NCBI GenBank assembly: GCA_937901225.1
Contig: CALCGX010000090.1
Span: forward strand, 1 to 15,165
Direction: 5' to 3'
DNA from: an uncultured Bacteroidales bacterium
GTDB taxonomy: Bacteria; Bacteroidota; Bacteroidia; Bacteroidales; Paludibacteraceae
Length of the DNA stretch: 15,165 nucleotides
In this document: positions 7,859 through 13,907 of the stretch, piece by piece
How the letters are laid out: every line of letters begins with the position of its first letter
Numbering within the stretch: the first letter of the stretch is position 1
Made by a program: the position numbers and the translations under genes
The notes under the pieces: generated by a model
What the model was told of the DNA's origin: nothing
The model's input: the letters and a program-made list of their open reading frames with translations, nothing else
Databases searched by the model: none

Positions 7859-9708
7859 ATACCTTCTTTATCTAATTTTAACAACTGATATAATTCCTTG
7901 GTGCTTCCATGCTCCACAAACTGGTCGTTTACACCCAATCGGATCACACGTGGTGTGTAGCCATTATCTGCCATAAACTCCAGCACAGCACTGCCCAGTC
8001 CGCCACTGATCATACCATCCTCCACCGTGATGATCGTGTCAAAGGCTTTACCTACTGTATGCAAAAGCTCTTCATCTATAGGCTTGAGCCAACGCATATC
8101 GTAGTGTGCTACTTGCGCAGCTTTCTCGCCAAGTGCCTCAATAGCATCGGCCACCGTATTACCCATTGCGCCAATACTTAGTACTGCTATTTGGCTACCC
8201 TCTTTTAGGCAGACACCTTTGCCTATCGTCAATTGCCCATTGCTGGTAGCGCTCATGCTGCGACCTCTTGGGTAACGGATCGCGATAGGTCCGTCATAGT
8301 CTTTAGCAAGGCACATCATGGTTTCGAGATCCTCTTTGGTCATAGGAGCACCTATCACCATATTTGGAATAGGACGTAGGTATGCCAAGTCCAAGAGACC
8401 ATGGTGGGTTGCGCCATCATTGCCCACGATACCAGCACGGTCAATACAGAAGACAACATGCAGCTTAGGCAATGCCACATCGTGAATGATATTATCGTAG
8501 GCACGTTGCAAGAAACTGGAGTAGATATTGCAATATGGGACAAGTCCCGCCTTTGCCATACCTGCTGAGAAAGTGACTGCGTGTCCCTCTGCGATGCCGA
8601 CATCGAATACGCGGTCAGGCAGTTGGCGTTGCATGATCGTCATGCTACAACCACTTGGCATGGCTGGTGTGACACCTACCACACGCTCATCTTCCTTCGC
8701 CAGTGTGAGCAGTTGCTCTCCAAACACTTCTTGCCATAATGGCTCCTTCTTTGTACCTGGATCCTGGTTTCTGACTCCTGTCTCCACACAGAACTCTCCT
8801 GGTGCATGCCAAGTTGTTTGGTCATTTTCAGCAGGTTCATAGCCTTTGCCTTTCTTGGTGATGATATGCAGCACCTTAGGTCCCTCGTAGTCTTTTATCT
8901 CGTTGAAGATACGCACCAAACTCAGCACATCGTGTCCGTCAGCAGGACCAAAATAGCGTAGGTTAAGTCCTTGGAAGATGTTAGTGCCTTGCTTGGTGAG
9001 TAGTGCTTTGAGGTTATTGGTAAAGCGTTGTACTCGCCCTTTGTTGTCATCGGTGATGAGGTGCAGCTTGCGTGCCACTCGATATCCCCACCAACGCCAA
9101 CGATTGTATCGTTCGCTGGTGGTAATATCTACCAAATACTGTGTAAATCCGCCCTTGATAGGGTCAATCGCCATATTATTGTCGTTGAGTACGATGAGCA
9201 GATTATTCTTATTCATCGAGGTATTGTTGAGTCCCTCGAATGCCAATCCGCCCGTCATGGCGCCATCGCCAATGATAGCCACTACTCGTCTTTTCTGCTC
9301 GTCAGATGCTCGATATCCTATCTCAGCTCCAAGTGCGGCAGAGATGCTATTGCTAGCATGTCCTGCTATGAAAGCATCGTATTCGCTCTCCATAGGCGAA
9401 GGGAATGGTGCCAATCCTTTGAACTGTCGGTTGGTATGGAATCGCTCGCGTCTGCCCGTAAGAATCTTATGGGCATATGCCTGATGACCTACGTCCCACA
9501 CCAGTTGGTCGTTGGGCGTATCAAACACATAGTGCAATGCCACCGTAAGCTCCACCGTACCGAGTGAAGAACCCAAGTGTCCAGGGTTTTGGCTTAACTG
9601 CTGAATAATGAAATCGCGCACCTCCTCGCATACTTGTGGCAGTGCATCTAGGGGCAATGCCTTCAAGTCGCTGGGGTAATAGAGCGTATTCAGATATTTA
9701 TATTCCAT
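7825..9708 (-). CDS. dxs: 1-deoxy-D-xylulose-5-phosphate synthase
   Basis: A 627-residue thiamine-diphosphate enzyme condensing pyruvate and glyceraldehyde 3-phosphate to DXP, the first step of the MEP isoprenoid pathway and a source for thiamine and pyridoxal synthesis. Visible marks are NPGHLGSSLGTVELTVALHY (residues 41-60), DVGHQAYAHKILTGR (72-86), the metal/ThDP motif IGDGAMTGG (146-154) with its partner asparagines in LNDNNMAI (174-181), and GPADGHD. Then come DVGIAEGHAVTFSAG with the catalytic glutamate, DRAGIVGNDGATHHG, and RYPRG. Length matches the family. The ATG at 9708 follows a roughly 60-nt leader from a strong promoter. It is the first gene of a probable four-gene operon (dxs, trkA, trkH, helicase), with its last codons overlapping trkA. 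Confidence 0.97.
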   Translation of the reverse strand: MEYKYLNTLYYPSDLKALPLDALPQVCEEVRDFIIQQLSQNPGHLGSSLGTVELTVALHYVFDTPNDQLVWDVGHQAYAHKILTGRRERFHTNRQFKGLAPFPSPMESEYDAFIAGHASNSISAALGAEIGYRASDEQKRRVVAIIGDGAMTGGLAFEGLNNTSMNKNNLLIVLNDNNMAIDPIKGGFTQYLVDITTSERYNRWRWWGYRVARKLHLITDDNKGRVQRFTNNLKALLTKQGTNIFQGLNLRYFGPADGHDVLSLVRIFNEIKDYEGPKVLHIITKKGKGYEPAENDQTTWHAPGEFCVETGVRNQDPGTKKEPLWQEVFGEQLLTLAKEDERVVGVTPAMPSGCSMTIMQRQLPDRVFDVGIAEGHAVTFSAGMAKAGLVPYCNIYSSFLQRAYDNIIHDVALPKLHVVFCIDRAGIVGNDGATHHGLLDLAYLRPIPNMVIGAPMTKEDLETMMCLAKDYDGPIAIRYPRGRSMSATSNGQLTIGKGVCLKEGSQIAVLSIGAMGNTVADAIEALGEKAAQVAHYDMRWLKPIDEELLHTVGKAFDTIITVEDGMISGGLGSAVLEFMADNGYTPRVIRLGVNDQFVEHGSTKELYQLLKLDKEGICESLLQALEQ

Positions 9709-9734
9709 AGCTTATTGTGTTGAAATATCCTCCA

Positions 9735-9769
9735 TATTACTTCGCGCAAGCGCATACTCGCGCATAATA
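9735..9769 (-). promoter_or_regulatory. Stem-loop at the 5' end of the dxs leader
   Basis: On the minus strand the leader starts TATTATGCGCG and later has CGCGAAGTAATA. TATTA pairs with TAATA and CGCG with CGCG, separated by a TG/AAG internal loop, with a 12-nt apical loop. The first paired base lies about 6 nt after the -7 box, close to the expected transcription start. It may stabilise the 5' end or regulate translation; that function is inferred. Confidence 0.4.
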
Positions 9770-9774
9770 GCCTG

Positions 9775-9806
9775 CAAAGATACAGTTTTTTTCTTATATC
9801 TGCAAA
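9775..9806 (-). promoter_or_regulatory. dxs promoter (Bacteroidetes type)
   Basis: Read on the minus strand: -33 element TTTG (9806-9803), 20-nt spacer, -7 element TATCTTTG (9782-9775) followed by CAGG. This matches the Bacteroidetes primary sigma-factor consensus TTTG-N19-21-TAnnTTTG. The predicted start near 9769 gives a leader of about 60 nt to the dxs ATG. Confidence 0.82.
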
Positions 9807-9884
9807 TTTTACCCCCATTTTGCTACTTCCACTTAGCAAAATTAACAAAAATACCGGCAATTTACACATATTTTAGTACTTTGT

Positions 9885-9916
9885 ATTGCATAGTATTATA
9901 AATAATATTACCTTTG
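9885..9916 (+). promoter_or_regulatory. Promoter of the lipoprotein-PspC-PadR-GIN operon
   Basis: ATTG (9885-9888), 20-nt spacer, TACCTTTG (9909-9916) followed by CATT. It has the same geometry as the dxs promoter, facing the other way about 100 nt off. It would give a leader of about 135 nt before the lipoprotein ATG. A TTTG at 9880-9883 is an alternative -33 box but sits 25 nt away. A weaker second candidate, TTTG at 9965-9968 and TAGTTTTT at 9990-9997, lies downstream. Confidence 0.72.
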
Positions 9917-9921
9917 CATTG

Positions 9922-10056
9922 GATTTCCGAATCAAGTGTTCTTTGCTATGATTATATGCGATGATTTGTCCGATGGAAGAGAAATGGCATAGTTTTTGTA
10001 TTTACTCATACAAACTTAAATAAACATGAATATAAACTTATTAAATTGACTGAATT
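9922..10056 (+). other. Long leader of the lipoprotein operon
   Basis: This A/T-rich stretch of about 135 nt has no gene. It contains an imperfect hairpin, AGTTTTTGTAT (9991-10001) against ATACAAACT (10008-10016) with a two-T bulge and a 6-nt loop. It also holds two very short in-frame reading frames, 14 codons at 9948-9992 and 7 codons at 10026-10049. Either could arise by chance. No known riboswitch pattern is recognisable. Confidence 0.35.
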
Positions 10057-10491
10057 ATGAAAAAGATTTTAGCCGTATGGGCAATCCTAACTATTTCTTT
10101 GACGGCATGTGCCGATCATCATCAACTGGTAGAATATTCTGATCTTCCTGCTCAAGCGCAGGTGTTTATTCAAAAGTATTTCAACGTTACCGACGTTGCA
10201 TACATTGAACGCGAGCGCGATGGCGTGCATCATGAATATCAAGTACATCTCAAGAATGATATTGAGATGGAGTTTGATTACCAAGGAAACTTCAAATCCA
10301 TTGATTGTCAGGTGCTGAAAGTGCCTACAGGCATTGTTCCCGAACCGATTATCAACTTCGTGCAGACGCATTATCCCAATAGTTTTGTTGTGGAATATGT
10401 AGTTGGATATCGTCATTTGACGGTGGAATTGGGCACAGGCTTAGACTTGATTTTCGACCTTGAAGGACATTTTATTCGTATAGATGACTGA
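10057..10491 (+). CDS. PepSY-like domain lipoprotein
   Basis: A 144-residue secreted protein. The N-terminus is a lipoprotein signal peptide (MKK, hydrophobic core, lipobox LTAC with C18 as the acylation site) and no other membrane segment follows. The mature part shows two related halves, about residues 27-77 and 92-144. Each begins with a helix (LPAQAQVFIQKYF; VPEPIINFVQTHYP) and continues into strands ending in an aromatic-acidic hairpin (EMEFDYQGNFKSID; DLIFDLEGHFIRID). This is the pattern of the Bacteroidetes PepSY-like domain (DUF2874 type), whose members are periplasmic or outer-membrane-anchored; a binding or inhibitory role is suspected, and the ligand is unknown. It is the first gene after the promoter at 9885-9916. 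The next gene starts 76 nt later, past a heptamer repeat and with no new promoter, so it may report on or modulate the same envelope function. Confidence 0.83.
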   Translation: MKKILAVWAILTISLTACADHHQLVEYSDLPAQAQVFIQKYFNVTDVAYIERERDGVHHEYQVHLKNDIEMEFDYQGNFKSIDCQVLKVPTGIVPEPIINFVQTHYPNSFVVEYVVGYRHLTVELGTGLDLIFDLEGHFIRIDD

Positions 10492-10494
10492 TGG

Positions 10495-10530
10495 CAGTTG
10501 ACAATTAGCAGTTGACAGTTGAGAGTTGGT
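10495..10530. repeat. Heptamer tandem repeat (AGTTGAC), copy B
   Basis: Five 7-nt units, AGTTGAC, AATTAGC, AGTTGAC, AGTTGAG, AGTTGGT, begin 4 nt after the lipoprotein stop codon. The repeat has the same plus-strand orientation as copies A and C, but here it is the sense strand of the flanking genes. It ends 37 nt before the PspC start codon, unlike the other two copies. Confidence 0.85.
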
Positions 10531-10567
10531 ACGAGGAATCAAGTAATATAAAAAATCATAAAAGACA

Positions 10568-10768
10568 ATGAAAAAATTGTATCGTTCTTCTAACCGCATT
10601 GTGGCGGGTGTTTGTGGCGGTATCGCCGAGTATTTTGATGTGGATCCTACGGTGATTCGCGTGGTGTATCTCATCCTGAGTTTATTCTCTGCGGGATTCC
10701 CTGGTCTGCTGCTTTACATCATCTTGATGGTACTCATTCCCAATTACAATCAAATAGAAAACCAGTAA
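10568..10768 (+). CDS. Stand-alone PspC-domain membrane protein
   Basis: A 66-residue protein that is nothing but a PspC domain. KKLYRSSNRIVAGVCGGIAEYFDVDPTVIRVVY (residues 2-34) carries the conserved GVCGGIAEYF and DPT-x-IR motifs, and a single long hydrophobic segment (about 33-58) ends in LIPNYN. In enterobacteria PspC belongs to the phage-shock response to inner-membrane damage and regulates PspA. Bacteroidetes have PspC domains without the classical psp operon, so function here is inferred to be membrane-stress sensing. The start context is AAAAGACAATG. Its stop codon TAA is directly followed by the ATG of the PadR gene (TAAATG), implying coupled translation. It is very likely cotranscribed with PadR and the GIN protein. 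Confidence 0.92.
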   Translation: MKKLYRSSNRIVAGVCGGIAEYFDVDPTVIRVVYLILSLFSAGFPGLLLYIILMVLIPNYNQIENQ

Positions 10769-11104
10769 ATGGTAGTTACAGCGATGCTATCCAATCTCAA
10801 AAGTCAAATGCGCAAAGGGTTATTGGAATACTGTATCCTTTCCATCATCAATCGCGATGAAGCCTATGCTTCGGACATCCTTGATACCCTCAAGGAGGCG
10901 CGATTGGTGGTGGTGGAGGGCACGGTCTATCCCCTCCTGACCCGCATGAAGAACGAGGGGCTGCTCTCTTATCGTTGGCAAGAGTCCACGGGCGGACCTC
11001 CGCGCAAGTATTATACCCTCACCGAAGAGGGAAAGCAACTGCTTACTCAACTCAATGAAGAATGGCAATCCATCTGCCAAGCTATTAACCAAATAACCCA
11101 ATAG
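10769..11104 (+). CDS. PadR-family transcriptional regulator
   Basis: A 111-residue protein with a winged helix-turn-helix of the PadR family. Marks are QMRKGLLEYCILSII, YASDILDTLKEARLVVVEGTVYPLLTRMKNEGLLSYRW and GGPPRKYYTLTEEGKQLL. It is of the short class without a long C-terminal dimerisation domain, having only a brief helix (NEEWQSICQAINQI). PadR proteins are dimeric repressors that typically control the operon they belong to; here that would be the lipoprotein-PspC-PadR-GIN unit, which is inference. No clear palindromic operator could be picked out near the promoter. The ATG at 10769 abuts the PspC stop codon; an ATG at 10784 (MLSNLKSQMRKG) agrees better with the usual PadR N-terminus and may be the true start. 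The GIN gene begins 3 nt after its stop. Confidence 0.92.
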   Translation: MVVTAMLSNLKSQMRKGLLEYCILSIINRDEAYASDILDTLKEARLVVVEGTVYPLLTRMKNEGLLSYRWQESTGGPPRKYYTLTEEGKQLLTQLNEEWQSICQAINQITQ

Positions 11105-11107
11105 ATC

Positions 11108-12511
11108 ATGAACGAAACTCGTACAATCAACCTCAATGGTCTGGTATATCACATCGATTACGATGCTTATCAACTGCTGCGTGATTATCTTCACGACATC
11201 GAACTGCGTCTGCCTCAAGATGACCGACAAGAAATCATGGCGGATATCGAAGCACGCATTGCCGAATTATTTCAAAAATCACTCTTTGCCAAGAATGTGC
11301 AAGTAGTTAATATTCAAATGGTTCAATCCATCAAGGGGCAGATTGGTGAGCCGTCGGAATTTGGTCCTAATCGTCGTCCGAAGGTCAAAGTAGATAAGTC
11401 GCAGAATAGTGGTTGTGGTCGTGTGTTTAGCATTGTGCTCAACGTCGTATTGGCCATCTTGGCTTTACCTGTGCTATTCACGGGTCTGGCTATCCTGTTC
11501 GCCATTGTCCTTTCGCTGTTTGGTGTGGCGGTAGCTGGAACCACCAGTTTGGCATCCATCATGCCTATTTTCCCTGTTTTTGCTGATCTCTTGGTGGACG
11601 GCGGCGTGGTGATTATTCCGCTGTTGTTGGTCGCGCTGATCCTGATTATTGCCCTGCCTATCGTGATGCTTGTGCATACGATAGTTACCTACATGCGCAC
11701 GCGCCGTGGTCCAAAAGCACGTTTCTGGTGGATCACTATCCTCTTTTGGCTGGCATCAATCATTTTCTGGGGTGTATCACTCGTGCGGTTGTACCAATCC
11801 TACGACATGGCTCCTGAGATTCTCAAAACCATGGTGTGGGACGGTTTGGATGTGGACGAACAACAAGGTACCATCACCTCCGAACTCCAATTGCCGCCAT
11901 ATCATAGTATCGAGGTGCGAGGCGCTGCCCAATTGCATCTCAATAATGGCACACAACCAGCTACCCTATTGATCACCAACCAAATACAATCCCTGATGGA
12001 TCAGGATGGTATCAAGGCTGAAGTGCGGGATAGCGTACTCTATATCGAAACGTCCAATCAATTGCCTTTGGACGAGATCATGATTGATTTTGCCATTACT
12101 TCACCGCATTTACGCCAATTGACGGTGTATGGTGCTAGTAAGATAGAGACCGCTGAGAACCAAGTGCTTGCTCAGCCTACCCTAACACTTAATCTCAATG
12201 GTGCTGCCGAAGCGGACTTGCATCTGAATGTTCAGACATTGACGATTGACGCCAAGGGGGCGAGCAAGTTGGATTTAGAAGGTCAGGCAAACCAAGCCCA
12301 TATCACCATTGCTGGTGCTGGCGAGGTAGAGGCTGAGGACCTGGTTGCGCAAGTCATGCACATCAACTGTGCTGGTGCCAGCAAGGCAGAACTGAATGTG
12401 GTGCGCGAACTCTGGGCGCAAGCGGCAGGAGCGAGCCATATCACCTACAAAGGTACACCACGCATCAAACAAAAGATGGCTGTAGGTGGCAGTATCATCC
12501 GCCAAGACTAA
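11108..12511 (+). CDS. Membrane-anchored GIN-domain (DUF2807) protein
   Basis: A 467-residue protein in three parts. The N-terminal cytoplasmic part (1-90) has the conserved Bacteroidetes pattern INLNGLVYHIDYDAY...DIEARIAELF...IKGQIGEPSEF, seen in proteins that also carry a PspC domain. Then come about four hydrophobic segments (106-142, 163-192, 205-229). The rest (about 262-464) is a DUF2807 or 'head GIN' domain, a right-handed beta-solenoid. Its turns are marked by YGASKIE, NGAAEAD, KGASKLD, AGAGEVE, AGASKAE and AGASHIT at roughly 20-residue spacing. The topology suggests a periplasmic solenoid tied to the inner membrane with a cytosolic sensing domain. Databases call such proteins 'putative auto-transporter adhesin', for which there is little support here. 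Unusually, no PspC domain lies between the N-terminal region and the membrane segments; PspC is encoded separately two genes upstream. A terminator follows after 30 nt. Confidence 0.88.
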   Translation: MNETRTINLNGLVYHIDYDAYQLLRDYLHDIELRLPQDDRQEIMADIEARIAELFQKSLFAKNVQVVNIQMVQSIKGQIGEPSEFGPNRRPKVKVDKSQNSGCGRVFSIVLNVVLAILALPVLFTGLAILFAIVLSLFGVAVAGTTSLASIMPIFPVFADLLVDGGVVIIPLLLVALILIIALPIVMLVHTIVTYMRTRRGPKARFWWITILFWLASIIFWGVSLVRLYQSYDMAPEILKTMVWDGLDVDEQQGTITSELQLPPYHSIEVRGAAQLHLNNGTQPATLLITNQIQSLMDQDGIKAEVRDSVLYIETSNQLPLDEIMIDFAITSPHLRQLTVYGASKIETAENQVLAQPTLTLNLNGAAEADLHLNVQTLTIDAKGASKLDLEGQANQAHITIAGAGEVEAEDLVAQVMHINCAGASKAELNVVRELWAQAAGASHITYKGTPRIKQKMAVGGSIIRQD

Positions 12512-12541
12512 TCCCCTACGCTCTCCGAGTCTATCACAAAC

Positions 12542-12571
12542 AAAAAGCGCACCATAGGATGCGCTTTTTTT
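12542..12571. terminator. Bidirectional intrinsic terminator between the GIN gene and tdh
   Basis: AAAAAGCGCA (12542-12551) pairs perfectly with TGCGCTTTTT (12560-12569) around the 8-nt loop CCATAGGA, followed by more T. The A-tract on the other side lets it work for the convergent tdh transcript too. It lies 30 nt after the GIN stop codon and about 20 nt after the tdh stop codon. Confidence 0.88.
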
Positions 12572-12589
12572 GTATCGAAATGCAGTGCT

Positions 12590-13615
12590 TTACCACTCCA
12601 GCAACACTTTGCCACACTGACCGCTGCACATGATATCGAAACCCTTTTGGAAGTCATCGAAGTGGAAGCGGTGGGTAATCACTGGACTCAAGTCCAATCC
12701 GCCCAACAACATCTGCTCCATCTGATACCATGTCTCCCACATACGGCGACCTGTGATACCCTTGATAGTCAGTGCGTTGAAGATAATATCTGACCAATTG
12801 ACTTTTGTCGTGCTTGGTAAAATACCTAACTGAGCAATGTTCGCACCCTTGTACATATGCGCGATCATGTCATTGAACGCCGCAGGTGCGCCCGACATCT
12901 CCAAACCAATATCGAAGCCACGGATACCCAACTGCTTCATTGCACCCTCCACGGTCTCACCCTTCGAGCCATTCACGGTGATGGTCGCACCCATCTTCTT
13001 CGCTATCTCAAGGCGTTGTTCGTTGAGGTCGGTCACCACGATATTCTTCGCTCCCGCATAGCGGCATATACCTGCTGCCATCGTACCAATCAAGCCTGCA
13101 CCCGTGATCAGCACATCCTCGCCCAAGAGAGGGAATGCCAGTGCTGTGTGTGTGGCATTGCCAAAGGGATCCATGATAGCTGCAAAGTCATCTGGTATCT
13201 CAGGACGGATATGTACGATATTGCTCTCTGGGATAGTCACATACTCCGCAAAGGCGCCGTCCTTGCCGAAGATACCTACGGAGAGGCTATTCTCGCAGAC
13301 GTGACCCATACCACGGCGGCAGTTGCGGCATGTTCCGCAGACGATATGTCCCTCAGCGGTCACGCGGTCGCCCACCTTCACATGAGTTACACCAGGACCT
13401 ACCTCTACTGCCACTCCCACAAACTCGTGACCCATGATATATGGCGGTGTGCAGTGACTTTGCGACCACTCGTCCCACTTGTACATATGCAAGTCCGTAC
13501 CGCATATAGCGGCTTTCGTCACCTTGATGAGTACATCATTCACGCCCACTTTGGGCATCGGTACTTCTTCCATCCAGAGCCCTGGCTCTGCATAACGTTT
13601 TACTAACGCCTTCAT
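12590..13615 (-). CDS. tdh: L-threonine 3-dehydrogenase (zinc-dependent MDR type)
   Basis: A 341-residue medium-chain dehydrogenase, the same length as Escherichia coli Tdh and similar throughout. It oxidises L-threonine with NAD+ to 2-amino-3-oxobutyrate. The catalytic zinc ligands are C38 in AICGTD and H63-E64 in GHEFVG. The structural zinc is held by C93, C96, C99 and C107 in the CGTCRNC lobe. NAD binds at GAGLIG (172-177), with D196 in VTDLNE favouring NAD over NADP. Tdh-specific stretches are YKWDEWSQ, DPFGNATHTAL, FDIGLEMSGAP and DLSPVITHRF. The partner glycine C-acetyltransferase (kbl), often adjacent, is not in this window, so the product may be used by an enzyme encoded elsewhere. 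The gene stands alone with its own promoter; its leader is almost entirely heptamer repeat. Confidence 0.96.
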   Translation of the reverse strand: MKALVKRYAEPGLWMEEVPMPKVGVNDVLIKVTKAAICGTDLHMYKWDEWSQSHCTPPYIMGHEFVGVAVEVGPGVTHVKVGDRVTAEGHIVCGTCRNCRRGMGHVCENSLSVGIFGKDGAFAEYVTIPESNIVHIRPEIPDDFAAIMDPFGNATHTALAFPLLGEDVLITGAGLIGTMAAGICRYAGAKNIVVTDLNEQRLEIAKKMGATITVNGSKGETVEGAMKQLGIRGFDIGLEMSGAPAAFNDMIAHMYKGANIAQLGILPSTTKVNWSDIIFNALTIKGITGRRMWETWYQMEQMLLGGLDLSPVITHRFHFDDFQKGFDIMCSGQCGKVLLEW

Positions 13616-13618
13616 ATT

Positions 13619-13652
13619 AGTTGATAGTTTACAGTTGACAGTTTACAATTTT
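13619..13652. repeat. Heptamer tandem repeat (AGTTGAC), copy C, tdh leader
   Basis: The plus-strand units are AGTTGAT, AGTTTAC, AGTTGAC, AGTTTAC and AATTTTG. On the tdh (minus) strand the repeat fills the space between the predicted transcription start and the start codon, ending 3 nt before the ATG exactly as copy A does at trkH. Confidence 0.88.
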
Positions 13653-13658
13653 GCGCTG

Positions 13659-13690
13659 CAAAGGTACGGAAAAATTTGCATATACGCAAT
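13659..13690 (-). promoter_or_regulatory. tdh promoter (Bacteroidetes type)
   Basis: On the minus strand: ATTG (13690-13687), 20-nt spacer, TACCTTTG (13666-13659) followed by CAGC. Transcription should start near 13653, giving a leader of about 37-40 nt made almost wholly of heptamer repeat copy C. Confidence 0.78.
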
Positions 13691-13710
13691 AGTACGTGCA
13701 TTTTTCTTGT

Positions 13711-13802
13711 TATTCCCACGGATAACACTGATTGGCACGGATCTTATTTGTTAGCCTTATTATCCATATTATCCGTGGTAATCCGTGCAATCCGTGGGAA
13801 TA
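13711..13802. repeat. 92-nt imperfect inverted repeat made of ATCCGTG words
   Basis: The left arm 13711-13742 and right arm 13771-13802 are 32 nt each and complementary at 27 positions, with the outermost 13 bp perfect; a 28-nt loop separates them. The right arm contains ATCCGTG three times (13771, 13781, 13790), and the left arm has its complement CACGGAT at 13717 and 13736. The element sits between the divergent tdh and pheT promoters. Similar ATCCGTG-rich spacers occur, to my recollection, in other Bacteroidetes. It is a REP-like candidate. Confidence 0.85.
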
Positions 13803-13840
13803 CCGAAGCTACTGCCACTCCACGCAGCCCAAATACAGAG

Positions 13841-13880
13841 AAAACGAGCCTAAAAATAAACTTTTGCTCGTTTTTTTTGT
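13841..13880 (+). terminator. Terminator-like hairpin just upstream of the pheT promoter
   Basis: AAAACGAGC (13841-13849) pairs perfectly with GCTCGTTTT (13866-13874) across a 16-nt A/T-rich loop, followed by further T residues to 13878. No plus-strand gene precedes it. It may insulate pheT from readthrough or derive from the neighbouring repeat. Its T-tract runs into the -33 box of the pheT promoter. Confidence 0.5.
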
Positions 13881-13907
13881 ATTTGTGCATTTTTTTTTGT
13901 ACCTTTG
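13876..13907 (+). promoter_or_regulatory. pheT promoter (Bacteroidetes type)
   Basis: TTTG (13876-13879), 20-nt spacer, TACCTTTG (13900-13907) followed by CAGC. The predicted start near 13913 leaves a leader of about 65 nt to the ATG at 13978. No T-box or attenuator structure is apparent in this leader. Confidence 0.85.

Noticed and set aside
9028..9567. A 179-codon open frame antisense to dxs (and another at 8978-9484)
   Set aside because: Both are shadows of dxs, whose catalytic motifs are intact on the minus strand.
9948..10049. Two short upstream ORFs (14 and 7 codons) before the lipoprotein as regulatory peptides
   Set aside because: They are too short to distinguish from chance, with no codon pattern suggesting attenuation; kept only as part of the leader description.
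12857..13606. A 249-codon open frame antisense to tdh
   Set aside because: It is fully contained in the well-supported tdh gene, is rich in H, T and C typical of antisense frames, and has no domain.
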